This document shows positions 31,646-40,189 of a stretch of DNA of 47,640 nt, piece after piece. Under the pieces are notes generated by a model that was not told the DNA's origin, ran no database searches, and saw only the letters and a list, made by a program, of their open reading frames with translations. Position 1 is the first letter of the stretch, and the number at the start of each line of letters is the position of its first letter. The translations under genes and the position numbers were made by a program. This DNA comes from CAYVWB01 sp964455395 (GTDB lineage: Bacteria; Desulfobacterota; Desulfovibrionia; Desulfovibrionales; Desulfovibrionaceae): positions 1-47,640 of the forward strand of contig CAYVWB010000032.1 in the NCBI GenBank assembly GCA_964455395.1, in the 5' to 3' direction.

Positions 31646-33141
31646 CGGCGACGCCCGCCCCGGCCCCGGGGGGGAACTTTGGGCACGCCGGGCGTGTCGA
31701 TATTCAATGTTTTCCACAAGGCGTCCACACGCTTGACCACCTCGGGGTTCTGCCGCAGCGCGCTGGGCCATTCGCGGTAATGACCGTCCTCCGGACCCTT
31801 CTTGGTGGCGTCCACGCCCAGCTTGCCGCCGAAAAAGGCCTGCGGCGAGGCGTGGTCCAAGGCGTCCAGCGGCCCTTCCAGAATGACGAGATCGCGCCGT
31901 GGGTCCACGTTGTTGCCGATGCGCCAGAGCACCTCGGAGACGTTCTGGACGTTCACGTTCTTGTCCACCACCACGATGATCTTCGTGAACATCATCTGCC
32001 CCAGGCCCCAAAGGGCGTACATCACCTTGCGGACCTGGCCGGGGTAGCGTTTGTCGATGGAAACGAAACAAAGGTTGTGGAAAACTCCTTCCAGCGGGAG
32101 ATTCATGTCCACCACTTCAGGGAGCTGTTTCTTGATGATTGGCAGGAAGATGCGCTCCGTGGCCTTGCCCATGTAGCAGTCCTCCATGGGCGGAGGCCCC
32201 ACCAGCGTGGCGGGATAGACGGCGTCTTTCCTGTGCGTGATGGCGGTGACGTGGAAGACGGGGTAGTCGTCCGCCAGGGAGTAATACCCGGTGTGGTCGC
32301 CGAAGGGGCCTTCGCGGCGACGTTCGTTGGGCTCCACATATCCCTCGAGCACGAATTGACTTTCAGCGGGGACCTGCAGATCCACGGTCTTGCACTGCAC
32401 CAGCTCCACGGGCGACTGGCGCAGGAACCCCGCGAAAAGGAACTCGTCCACCTCGTCGGGAATAGGCGCCGTGGCGGCGTATGTGGTGACGGGATCCGGC
32501 CCCAGAGCCACCGCCACTTCCAGGCGTTCCCCGCGCTGTTCCGCCAGGTGATGGTGGTGGGCCCCGCCCTTGTGGCGGTGCCAGTGCATGCCGGTGGTGG
32601 TCTTGTCGAACACCTGCATGCGATACATGCCCACATTGCGCATGCCTGTCTCGGGATTCTTCGTGATGACAAGGGGCATGGTGATGAAGGGCCCGGCGTC
32701 CTGAGGCCACGTGGTGAGGACGGGGAGCATGGCGAGATCGACGTCCTCGCCGGTCAGCACGACGTCCTGGCAACGACCGCTGGAGACGTGCTTGGGAAAG
32801 ATGTTGGCCATGCGCGCGAGCTTGGGCAGCATCTGAAGTTTCTTGACGATGCCGTCCGGTTTCTCGATCTCGATGAATTCGAGAATCTGCTCGGCCACGT
32901 CGTCCAGGCTGTCCACCTCCAGGGTCTCGTGCATGCGCTCGTAGGACCCGTAGAGGTTCGTGAGAACTGGAAATTTGCTGTTCTTGACGTGGGTGAACAG
33001 AAGCGCCGGCCCATAGCCTTTCGAGGCGCGGTCGGTGACTTCCGCGATCTCCAGGTAGGGGTCGAGGGGCTCGTCGATGCGAGCGAGTTCGTGTTTCGAT
33101 TCAAGCCGCTTCAGAAAGGCTTGCAGGTCCTTGTGCGCCAT
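31642..33141 (-). CDS. ubiD: UbiD-family prenyl-FMN-dependent decarboxylase
   Basis: The 499-residue enzyme belongs to the UbiD family; in anaerobes it usually decarboxylates a quinone precursor (menaquinone by the futalosine route, or hydroxybenzoate). Key features are TGMHWHRHKGGAHHHHLAEQ and the catalytic EGPFGDHTGYYSLADDYP region holding the conserved Glu and Arg. The frame is open to 33363, but GGAGG lies eight bases before the ATG at 33141, and the extra N terminus would translate a tRNA-like sequence. It makes the substrate-level partner of UbiX in the same operon. The Arg-rich C terminus (PRGRGGRRR) is unusual. Confidence 0.94.
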   Translation of the reverse strand: MAHKDLQAFLKRLESKHELARIDEPLDPYLEIAEVTDRASKGYGPALLFTHVKNSKFPVLTNLYGSYERMHETLEVDSLDDVAEQILEFIEIEKPDGIVKKLQMLPKLARMANIFPKHVSSGRCQDVVLTGEDVDLAMLPVLTTWPQDAGPFITMPLVITKNPETGMRNVGMYRMQVFDKTTTGMHWHRHKGGAHHHHLAEQRGERLEVAVALGPDPVTTYAATAPIPDEVDEFLFAGFLRQSPVELVQCKTVDLQVPAESQFVLEGYVEPNERRREGPFGDHTGYYSLADDYPVFHVTAITHRKDAVYPATLVGPPPMEDCYMGKATERIFLPIIKKQLPEVVDMNLPLEGVFHNLCFVSIDKRYPGQVRKVMYALWGLGQMMFTKIIVVVDKNVNVQNVSEVLWRIGNNVDPRRDLVILEGPLDALDHASPQAFFGGKLGVDATKKGPEDGHYREWPSALRQNPEVVKRVDALWKTLNIDTPGVPKVPPRGRGGRRR

Positions 33142-33241
33142 GGTGCGATCCTCCAGCATGCCAAGGTACACCAGAGGCAGGCGTGGCACAAGTATTTGCG
33201 GAGGAAGAGCGACGCCAGCGCGGAGAAAAGGCAGGCGTGCA

Positions 33242-33319
33242 TGCCGGAGGGCCGAGGTCAAGAGCGCGGTCTTGCCGACCACGGCGCAAAGGCCGCAGGT
33301 TCGAATCCTGCTTCGCCCA
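33242..33319 (+). tRNA. Degenerate class II tRNA-like sequence, probably a remnant
   Basis: The T-arm is perfect (GCAGG, loop TTCGAAT, CCTGC), with a short variable stem GGC/GCC around GCAAAG, an anticodon arm GCGGT-CTTGCCG-ACCAC (one mismatch; the loop would read UGC) and a Ser-like D-region GCCGAGGTCAAGAGCGC. The acceptor pairs at only five of seven positions and the 3' end reads ACA, not CCA. I think it is a decayed tRNA or an old attachment scar, not a working tRNA. Confidence 0.35.
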
Positions 33320-33467
33320 CAAAACAACTTCCAAGGGGGTGTGACAATTCGTCGCAGCCCCATTTTCTATGGCGGCAACAACGCGGTAACCGGCTTGCAC
33401 GGTGATTCCTCACGCTGCATACAGGAAAGATGGCCAGTGTACGGCGCATCGAATACTTAATATGGCT

Positions 33468-33554
33468 TGGTGCCCGGGGCGGGGATCGAACCCGCACAAT
33501 CCGAAGATCGAGGGATTTTAAGTCCCTTGCGTCTGCCAGTTCCGCCACCCGGGC
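33468..33554 (-). tRNA. tRNA-Leu (anticodon UAA)
   Basis: The 87-base class II tRNA has acceptor GCCCGGG/CCCGGGC with encoded CCA, D-arm TGGCGGAACTGGCAGACGC, anticodon stem AGGGA/TCCCT with loop CTTAAAA (anticodon TAA), a long variable arm (CGATCTTCGGATTGT) and T-arm GCGGG-TTCGATC-CCCGC. All arms pair. It lies on the opposite strand to the tRNA-like remnant 150 bp away. Confidence 0.97.
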
Positions 33555-33809
33555 GACCGTGGGTCTGAGAGCTATATGGAAGCGTCCGCATGGTCAAGAC
33601 TGCACAGTTCGCCGGCAGAGGGGTCCGCCCGACGCCCCCTGCCTTGCGGTATGGTGCAGTGGCCCCCGCCTTGCGGCAGAGGGCGGAGAGGGGGACGTCG
33701 TGGAGAAATGTCACCTTTTCGCAATATGGGCGCGATACCGTGGAAGTCTGACTCGCGAATTCACCGCGCCGTCGGTGCAGCGGCGCTCAGCCCCCTCGGA
33801 GCGTGCTCA

Positions 33810-35363
33810 ATGCGTCTGACCCTGCAACAGAAGCTGGCGGCCGCCGCCATACTCATCGTCATCGCCTTCGTTCTCAGCGTGACCCTCGGCGACGCGACCA
33901 CACACCTCTACGTGGCAGGCGCAGCCGCGCTGGCGCTCATCGCCATCGCCTGGTTTCAGGGGCGCGGACTCGCCGCTGCGGAGAAAGCCCTCGCCGCGCG
34001 CCTGGAGTTGCTGCGCCAAGGCGACTTCAACGCCTTCCGGAAGGAGCGCAGCGACGGCGGTGAAGAACTCCCCCGCCTCGCCGCGGCCGTCGACGCCGCT
34101 GGCCACGCACTCCGCCACCGGCTCAGCTTCGCCGAGGGCGTCATGCACGGCCTCACCCTGCCCGTCATCATCTGCGACGAAAATGAGCGGGTCGTCCATC
34201 TCAACCAGAGTCTGCTCGACCTCCTCGGTCTGGATGGTCGCCCCGAAGACTACTTCGACAAGAATGTCGCCTTCGTCTTCTTCAAGGACGCCGGCAAGCC
34301 CACCATATCCGGTGAGGTCATGCGTACGCGCACCGCGCAGTCCAATCTGATGCTGGACATCGCCAACCACAAGAACGAACGCCGCTACATGCATGTCGAC
34401 GTCATGCCCATCCTCGATTTCAAAGGCGACGCCATCGGCGCCATGGGCTTGCATGTGGACCTGACAGACCTCAAGGTCTACGAGGAAACCATGGAGGCCC
34501 AAAAAGAGGCCATCGAGTCCGCCGCCAGGAACACCGAGCAGGTGACGCATCAGCTGGACAAGGCCGTGGCCCTCTTGTTGGAGCACGTCCAGCACGCGGA
34601 GTACGGCGCCGTCACCCAGAAGGATTTGATGAACGAAGCCGCCGCCGCCATGGAGGAGCTCAACGCCACCGTCATCCAGGTTTCCGGCAACGCCGGCCAA
34701 GCTGCGGAAAGCGCCGAGGAAGCCCGGCTCCAGGCCGCGGACGGGGCGCAGGTGGTGGAGCAGTCCGTCACGCTCATCGGCAAGGTCCGCGCCAGCGCGG
34801 CGGAGTTGACGCGGGATATGGAGGAACTCGGCCGCCAGGCCGAGGGCATCGGCCGCATCTTGAGCGTCATCACGGATATTGCGGACCAAACGAACCTGCT
34901 CGCCCTCAACGCCGCCATCGAAGCGGCGCGCGCCGGCGAGGCCGGCAAAGGCTTCGCCGTGGTCGCGGACGAGGTCCGCAAGCTTGCGGAGAAAACCATG
35001 CAAGCCACTCGCGAAGTGGGCGAGGCCGTACACGCCATCCAACAGAGCGCTGGCGCCTCCGGACAAAACACCACGGAGACGGCTTCAGCCATCGACGAAA
35101 GCGCGGAGCTCATCAGCCGCTCGGGAGAAGCGCTCAGCAAGATCGTCCATGCCGTGCAGCGCGCCGCCGACCAGGTGGCCGCCATCGCAGCCGCTTCGCA
35201 GGAGCAGTCTTCCGCCAGCGAGCAGGTCACCCGCGCCACCATGGAAGTGAGCCGCCTGTCCAGCGAGACCGTGGACAGCATGCAGGCCGCCGGCGAGTCC
35301 CTCGACGTGCTCGACAACCTCAACGCCGAGCTCCGCGCTGCGGTGGACGGACTGAAGAAGTAG
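33810..35363 (+). CDS. Methyl-accepting chemotaxis protein with a cytosolic PAS domain
   Basis: The 517-residue receptor has two close membrane segments (about 10-25 and 31-47) with no periplasmic sensor, a PAS domain (about 100-225; PVIICDENERVVHLNQSLLDLLG), and a methyl-accepting signalling domain with the conserved hairpin tip DIADQTNLLALNAAIEAARAGEAGKGFAVVADEVRKLAEKT. It would control CheA from the cytosolic side, probably by redox or a bound cofactor, as known for such PAS receptors; the signal itself is unknown. GGAG lies eight bases before the ATG at 33810; the longer frame to 33576 has no better start. No che genes are next to it. Confidence 0.93.
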   Translation: MRLTLQQKLAAAAILIVIAFVLSVTLGDATTHLYVAGAAALALIAIAWFQGRGLAAAEKALAARLELLRQGDFNAFRKERSDGGEELPRLAAAVDAAGHALRHRLSFAEGVMHGLTLPVIICDENERVVHLNQSLLDLLGLDGRPEDYFDKNVAFVFFKDAGKPTISGEVMRTRTAQSNLMLDIANHKNERRYMHVDVMPILDFKGDAIGAMGLHVDLTDLKVYEETMEAQKEAIESAARNTEQVTHQLDKAVALLLEHVQHAEYGAVTQKDLMNEAAAAMEELNATVIQVSGNAGQAAESAEEARLQAADGAQVVEQSVTLIGKVRASAAELTRDMEELGRQAEGIGRILSVITDIADQTNLLALNAAIEAARAGEAGKGFAVVADEVRKLAEKTMQATREVGEAVHAIQQSAGASGQNTTETASAIDESAELISRSGEALSKIVHAVQRAADQVAAIAAASQEQSSASEQVTRATMEVSRLSSETVDSMQAAGESLDVLDNLNAELRAAVDGLKK

Positions 35364-35539
35364 CGCTGTCGCCCAGGTAGGGTGCGCTCCTGGCGGAGGC
35401 CCTTCCACGGACGGCGGGGGGCTGCTTCACCCGCCGCAAGCCCGTGGGCGAGCCGTGTCAATGGTGTCGTCATGACGAGGGGGAACGGGCAATGCCGCGT
35501 TGGTGCAGACGCACACGTCCTCGCCGGGGAACGCGCCCC

Positions 35540-36091
35540 GTGAAGACGCTGTGGATTGTGTTGATCCTCGGTGCTGCGTACATCCCTGCTGCGTTCGCGG
35601 ATCCGGCATTCTCTACCGACGACCCCCTCTGGGACGCCAAGCACGCGGCGCAGTGGCGGTGGCGAACGCGTCTCGCCGAGCTCCTCGCCGCGAGGACGCG
35701 CGATCCCGACCATGTGGCGCTCATCGCGCTGCAGCGGGAGATGCAGCAAGGCCGCATCCTCATGCGGTCGCACCGCTACGCCTGCCTCCTGCGACATGAT
35801 CCGAGACGTCTCGTGACGGACGCCGGCTACGGCGCGTGGTCCAACTTCGTGTGAAGCGACCGGGATGAAACGGCCTTGCGCGAAGCCAGCTCCGAATATG
35901 CGGCGCTTGTCGAGCGCGACGCCGAACTGGACGCAGCCACGCGCGGTCATCCAGCATGGGATGCGCTGCGGGCTGTGTTCGCGGAAGTCGTCTGGTCATC
36001 GGAATATTCGCAAGCCGAAGCGGCGTTGCGCGCTCGTCTGGAGGGCTTGGCTGAAACGGCGCAGGGGCGGGGCGCGCCGCCCACGCCGTGA
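35540..36091 (+). pseudogene. Secreted hypothetical protein interrupted by an in-frame TGA
   Basis: A signal peptide (VKTLWIVLILGAAYIPAAFA, cleavage before DPAF) is followed by about 80 residues that end FV at a TGA (35852-35854). The same frame then continues for 79 clean codons (SDRDETALREASSEYAALVERD...) to a second stop at 36089-36091, with equally protein-like composition, so the two parts were one protein of about 183 residues. The most economical reading is a TGG to TGA change. Selenocysteine is less likely because no redox partner Cys or clear SECIS hairpin is seen. The start could also be the ATG at 35492, which has GGGGAA upstream. The family is not recognised. Confidence 0.65.
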
Positions 36092-36165
36092 CAGGAAGGG
36101 AAAAGGCCGGCTCCGACCAGGGGACGGCGCGTGCGCGCCGGCCGTATCAGCGGCGGCCCGGGTGT

Positions 36166-36423
36166 CTAGGCGGAAGCGACGCTCAGGACACGGCGGCGCG
36201 TCCACCGGCTTGTCAGCCAGCGCCAGCATTCCCGCAGCGCAGCCATGGGCCCGAAGCGGCGCCCCATGGCGCGGTAGATGGTGCAGGAGATGCGCAGGTA
36301 GTCGTTTACGCCGGCGACGACAACCACGCCGTCGCTCACGGCCAACGCCGTGGTGGATGGCTGGATCTCGGCGCCCCGAAAGGAAGCGGCGTCGTGCTGA
36401 CGCGTTGACTCGTGCATGAACAT
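36166..36423 (-). CDS. Small conserved-looking hypothetical protein
   Basis: The 85-residue product has a strand-rich middle (STTALAVSDGVVVVAGVNDYLRISCTIYRAMGRRFG) and a basic, Trp-rich helical end (WRWLTSRWTRRR). An AAGGAGAA ribosome site lies eight bases before the ATG at 36423 and a sigma-70 promoter about 40 bp before that, both good for such a short frame, which is why I accept it. A second ATG at codon 3 is possible. I do not recognise a family or function. Confidence 0.6.
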   Translation of the reverse strand: MFMHESTRQHDAASFRGAEIQPSTTALAVSDGVVVVAGVNDYLRISCTIYRAMGRRFGPMAALRECWRWLTSRWTRRRVLSVASA

Positions 36424-36464
36424 GGCCGAATTCTCCTTGCTGAAGAACGGGAGGACGTCCCGTC

Positions 36465-36492
36465 AGTATAGCATGAAATGCCGACACGTGAA
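36465..36492 (-). promoter_or_regulatory. Sigma-70 promoter candidate for the small hypothetical gene
   Basis: TTCACG (36492-36487) and TATACT (36470-36465) on the minus strand are 16 bp apart, placing a start about 35 bases upstream of the ATG at 36423. Confidence 0.55.
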
Positions 36493-36829
36493 GCGTTTCT
36501 CCAGGAGTAGCAAGGAAGGCGCCATATGGTTGTTGTCCAGAGGAGTAAGCAATATCAGCAGCTTGCTGAGTTCGCCGTGGCTGTGGTCCGTCAAGGTGGT
36601 GACAGATTTTTCCGCCGAACAGGCCTGCGCGACGACGAGGCTACGACTGTCATACAGGTGAAACAGTTCTCATGTATGAGGATACGGACTGGACGAAGCG
36701 GGTGGCCAGCCGGATGCAGTGCGCCGGAAGCGCGCCGGTGAGGGGCGGTGGCGGCGAAGGGGCTGCGTGGGGAACACGGCGAAACGAGTCGGAAAGACCT
36801 GAAGACCAGGGGGACGAGGACAGTCCACC
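36493..36829. other. Intergenic region upstream of the PilZ gene, no gene seen
   Basis: These 337 bases hold no open frame with a ribosome site. The right-hand part must contain the PilZ promoter; I see no convincing -35/-10 pair and no -24/-12 site. Confidence 0.5.
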
Positions 36830-37723
36830 GTGCCGATCAAGAAACTGCTGGCCATCTTCAAGAGCAACGCGACGCGCCGCAAGGAAGCGCTCGCGCGCAT
36901 CAAGGACGCAGGCGAACTCCGCGCCGTCTTCGATCTGTTCATGGCGTATCCGCCGGAGGGCTCGCCTGAAGCCAAGCTGCACCTCCTGAAGGCCGAGGAC
37001 AAGGCCGTGACCTTCGAACTGGGCGGCGGCTCCCAGGCGCGCTCCACCTGGAAAGGCGAAGACGTCACGGTGCGTTTCGTGCTCCGGCTGGAACGCAACG
37101 CGCAGACGAAATGCTACGTCTTCCAGACCAAGGTGCTGGACTTCGCCAATGCGGCGGGGGGCGGGCGCTCCCTGGTGCTGGCTGCGCCTTTGGATGTGGA
37201 GGAGGTGGTCCAGCGGCGCTCCGTGCGGGTGAACGTGCCGGAACGTTACCTGCCGGCCATCAAGGCGTGGCGGCTGAGCATGCCGGAGGACGGCAAGCCC
37301 CGCGTGAACCTGGGCGGTTTGGGCGCGCCCCTTTTCAGCATGAACCCCGAAGCCGCCGGTGACGTGATGGTGCACAACCTCTCGGCCGGCGGCATGCGCA
37401 TCTCCTTGAGCGCCACCCGGCACCGCAAAGCCAAGGAGTATCTGGAGGTGGACAAGCACCTGCTCTTCTGGTTCTCCATTCCGGATTGCGGGGAAGCTCA
37501 CAAGACGTTGAAATTCCTCATCGCAGCGCGTGTGGCTCGATTGCAGGAGATGGGCCGTTCACGTCTGGACCTGGGGCTTCATTTCGTGGCGCTGGGCGGC
37601 AAGGACAAAAGTGGCGAATTGGCCTGGCGCAACGTCTCCAAGAAGGGCCTGGAACAGATCGCGCAGTGGGTGCACTCCCGCACCAAGGAGGAGGCCCAGA
37701 AGCGCGGCGGTCTCGGTCGATGA
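36830..37723 (+). CDS. PilZ-domain c-di-GMP-binding protein
   Basis: The 297-residue cytosolic protein has an N-terminal YcgR-like region (about 1-120) and a C-terminal PilZ domain with both c-di-GMP motifs: the RxxxR of QRRSVRVNVP (Arg129, Arg133) and NLSAGGMRIS (Asn183, Ser185, Gly188). Proteins of this type change motility or polysaccharide output when c-di-GMP binds. The start is GTG at 36830 with GAGGA nine bases upstream. A diguanylate cyclase lies 2.5 kb downstream, which may supply the ligand, though they are not in one operon. Confidence 0.92.
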   Translation: MPIKKLLAIFKSNATRRKEALARIKDAGELRAVFDLFMAYPPEGSPEAKLHLLKAEDKAVTFELGGGSQARSTWKGEDVTVRFVLRLERNAQTKCYVFQTKVLDFANAAGGGRSLVLAAPLDVEEVVQRRSVRVNVPERYLPAIKAWRLSMPEDGKPRVNLGGLGAPLFSMNPEAAGDVMVHNLSAGGMRISLSATRHRKAKEYLEVDKHLLFWFSIPDCGEAHKTLKFLIAARVARLQEMGRSRLDLGLHFVALGGKDKSGELAWRNVSKKGLEQIAQWVHSRTKEEAQKRGGLGR

Positions 37724-37784
37724 GTCTCCATCCGGGCGCGGCCGTCAGCGTCCACGTTCCGAATCCTTGAGCAGCGCGCAAGCG

Positions 37785-38192
37785 CTACGCCTTGCCTGTG
37801 CTCCAGCGCAGAAAACCCGCCGCCACAACACCCCAGATGGCGTTGAAGAAAAGCACGAAGAGCGGCGCCGTGACGCCCGCGTCCAGGCCGAGCAGGCCCT
37901 TCTCCATATTCGGAAACACCACGAACAGCATATAGAGTGAAGGCGCGACAGAGACGACCAAGCCCTTGCGCAACCACCGCTCCCCCCAGAACGGCGCCAG
38001 GAAGAGCGCCCCCCACAGCGCGCCGAAGAAAAGCCGCGGCAGCAGGAACCCCAGGGTCAACGGCGGCGCCATCATGAAGCCCAACGCCTGCGAGACGCCC
38101 AACGCGCCGAAGCCCCACACAGCCAGAGAGTTCGCCAGCGCGCCCAACGACCCGCCGGCGAAGCTCGCCACGATCCGTTTCATCCATTCCAT
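37785..38192 (-). CDS. Small integral membrane protein, function unknown
   Basis: The 135-residue protein has four predicted membrane segments (about 8-28, 35-60, 75-92, 105-128) with a Met-Glu-Trp-Met-Lys-Arg start and short loops. AAGGAG lies upstream of the ATG at 38192; the much longer minus-strand frame reaching 39464 is an antisense shadow of the thioredoxin-like gene. I do not recognise the family. It converges with the PilZ gene. Confidence 0.75.
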   Translation of the reverse strand: MEWMKRIVASFAGGSLGALANSLAVWGFGALGVSQALGFMMAPPLTLGFLLPRLFFGALWGALFLAPFWGERWLRKGLVVSVAPSLYMLFVVFPNMEKGLLGLDAGVTAPLFVLFFNAIWGVVAAGFLRWSTGKA

Positions 38193-38690
38193 CTGCGCAC
38201 TCCTTGCTTGATCGGGGTCGCATCGTATTGATGCGAAGGGCCTGGCGCCCGCCTTCATGCTGTCATGCCACAAGTCGCGATGCTTGCGAAGGCGTCCGCC
38301 GTCGACAGGACTCCCCAGGTGTTGTACTCCTTTCCGGCATCGTATCACGGGTTTGCGCGCACGGCCACTGGCGTGTCTCTGCCGCGTCCTGGACCGGAGA
38401 AGGCGCAGCGCTGCAGAGGCGGACTCCGTCAACCATGGCGCCGAGCCCACAGCACGCGGGAAACGAGCGCTCGTCATTCGAGATGAAATTGGCGATGTTG
38501 ATGATGTGCGAATGTGAGGCTCGACGAGACGAAGACGCAAGAGCCGCTGGTGCAGTATGCGTGAGTCGTAATCTACCGTCACGGGCTGCTCGCCATGAGG
38601 GAAGCGCTGTGGTATGATCTTCTTGTGGAATGATCCATGCGCCCCGTTCCCACGATGAACGATTCCACGGTTGAACGAAGGAGATGGTCT
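38193..38690. other. Intergenic region of 498 bp, no gene seen
   Basis: Open frames here are all low-quality, with Arg/Ser/Cys-rich translations and no ribosome sites. The left end holds the promoter of the minus-strand membrane gene and the right end that of the thioredoxin-like gene. Confidence 0.55.
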
Positions 38691-39719
38691 ATGGTTTCCA
38701 TTTGGAGCCGATCCCCCCTGGCCCCGAAGCGCCGGTGGGGTGCGACGGCGGCGGCGTTGCTGGGCGCAATGTACGCCGTGGCCAGCGCTTTCGGCGTCAC
38801 GTACGCCGTCTGCGTGACCGGCGGTTGCGCCTTGTTCAAGGGCGTTTCCGTGGCGGGGGTCTCCTTGTGGTGGTGGGGGGCCGCGTGCTTCCTGGCCATC
38901 GGCGCGATGGCGGCGTTGCGCTTCGTCAAGGCGGCGAGGCTGCTCGCAGCCGTGGCGTTGGCGCTCGATGTCGTGTTGCTCGGGGTGCTTGCGCTCACCG
39001 CGCCGTGTCTGACGTGCCTCATCGGGGGCGCGCTTTTTCTGGCGACATTCGTGGCGCTGACGCCCCTCGTTGCAGAGTGGGCGCGTATTCTCGTTCTGGG
39101 GTGGGCGCTTCTCCTCACCCCCAATATTTTCAACGCAATCCAGGACAGTCTGCGCCCCTGGGCGGTGAACACCACCAAGGATGTCGCGGTGCAATTCTAC
39201 TTCATGCCCTCGTGCCCGGCTTGCAAGGACATGGCCAAAGAGCTCGCTGATTTGCCGCCGCCTCTTGTCGCATACTATCCAGTAGCGGTAACGCAGCGAG
39301 ACAGGGGGTTGGTGGCCGCGCTGGAGGCGCGTCTCCTCGCCGGCGAACCCATGCCGACGGATCTTGGCGCCTTCTTCGACACGGCGGAGCCCGCGCCGGT
39401 GGATTTCGGCTTGCGCGTGAACCTCTTCCGCAACCGCCTTGCCCTCATGGCCATGCGCTCGCAAAGCATCCCGGTCCTGCTGGTGAAAGGCAACCCCAAG
39501 GCGCTCCGTCTGGAAAACGCCCTCCTGTCTTCGGCTCCCGAGTCTTCAACCGCCGCGCCAGCCATGACCGAATCACCAGGCCCACACGCAACGCCGCCGC
39601 CCGGCGGTCTTTTCGGCGGCGCCGACGGTGGAGAATACGGCGCTTGTACGCCCGGCCCTGTGCCCTGTCCCGAGACGAACGCGTCCCTCCCGCATGCCGT
39701 CACTCCCGCAACCCCTTAA
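38691..39719 (+). CDS. Membrane protein with a C-terminal thioredoxin-like domain
   Basis: The 342-residue protein has about four membrane segments in its first half (from about 18 to 145) with paired cysteines CVTGGC and CLTC, then a thioredoxin-like domain opening VQFYFMPSCPACKDMAKELADL, in which CPAC is the redox pair, and a Pro/Gly-rich tail. The layout suggests a membrane thiol-disulfide oxidoreductase of the VKOR/DsbB type, passing electrons between membrane Cys pairs and the soluble CPAC; this is inferred and the family is not certain. AAGGAG precedes the ATG at 38691. It ends 23 bp before the stress-protein gene. Confidence 0.8.
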   Translation: MVSIWSRSPLAPKRRWGATAAALLGAMYAVASAFGVTYAVCVTGGCALFKGVSVAGVSLWWWGAACFLAIGAMAALRFVKAARLLAAVALALDVVLLGVLALTAPCLTCLIGGALFLATFVALTPLVAEWARILVLGWALLLTPNIFNAIQDSLRPWAVNTTKDVAVQFYFMPSCPACKDMAKELADLPPPLVAYYPVAVTQRDRGLVAALEARLLAGEPMPTDLGAFFDTAEPAPVDFGLRVNLFRNRLALMAMRSQSIPVLLVKGNPKALRLENALLSSAPESSTAAPAMTESPGPHATPPPGGLFGGADGGEYGACTPGPVPCPETNASLPHAVTPATP

Positions 39720-39742
39720 CGCGCCATCCGCAGGAAACGCCC

Positions 39743-40189
39743 ATGGAACCCGTCAAGAAAATCCTCTGCGCCATCGACTTCTCGGAAGCAACCACGCCCG
39801 TCACGCGCTACGCCTCCATGCTCGCCGCCATGGCGGACGCCGAGGTCGTGGTCGTCTACGTGGCCCCCGAGCTGGAACGGTACAATCTCTTCGAGGTCCC
39901 TACTCAGGACATCACCAGATTCGTCACCAACATCATCACCGGCGCTGAGCGCAACATGCAGGAGCGCTTGGAGGACGAGCTCGCCAACGTCCGCGCCCGC
40001 GGCGTGGTCAAAAGCGGGTATGCGCCCAACGAGATCATCGAGACCGCCAAGAGCGAGAACGCGGATCTCATCGTCATCGGAAGTCACGGCCGGACCGGCG
40101 TGGACCGTATCATTTTCGGCTCGGTGGCCGAGAAGGTCGTCAAACAGTCGCCGGTTCCCGTACTCACGGTGCCAATCCGCAGCGAATGA
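39743..40189 (+). CDS. Universal stress protein
   Basis: The 148-residue UspA-family protein has the N-terminal strand KKILCAIDFSEAT and the ATP-binding motif GSHGRTGVDRIIFGSVAEKVVKQSPVPVLTV (G-2x-G-9x-GS). Members dimerise and aid survival under stress. GGAA precedes the ATG at 39743. Its stop overlaps the cyclase start as ATGA, so translation of the two is coupled. Confidence 0.95.
   Translation: MEPVKKILCAIDFSEATTPVTRYASMLAAMADAEVVVVYVAPELERYNLFEVPTQDITRFVTNIITGAERNMQERLEDELANVRARGVVKSGYAPNEIIETAKSENADLIVIGSHGRTGVDRIIFGSVAEKVVKQSPVPVLTVPIRSE

Noticed and set aside
33258..33548. 96-codon minus-strand frame with GEAGFEPAAF and MAELADARDLKSL
   Set aside because: Translation of the tRNA-like remnant and tRNA-Leu.
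35852..35854. TGA as a selenocysteine codon
   Set aside because: No nearby Cys or Thr redox motif and no clear hairpin with a bacterial SECIS apical loop; kept only as a question in the findings.
38204..38617. 137-codon plus-strand frame in the 498-bp gap
   Set aside because: No ribosome site; Arg, Ser and Cys content is that of random GC-rich DNA.
37785..39464. 559-codon minus-strand frame
   Set aside because: Only its last 135 codons are real; the rest is antisense to the thioredoxin-like gene.
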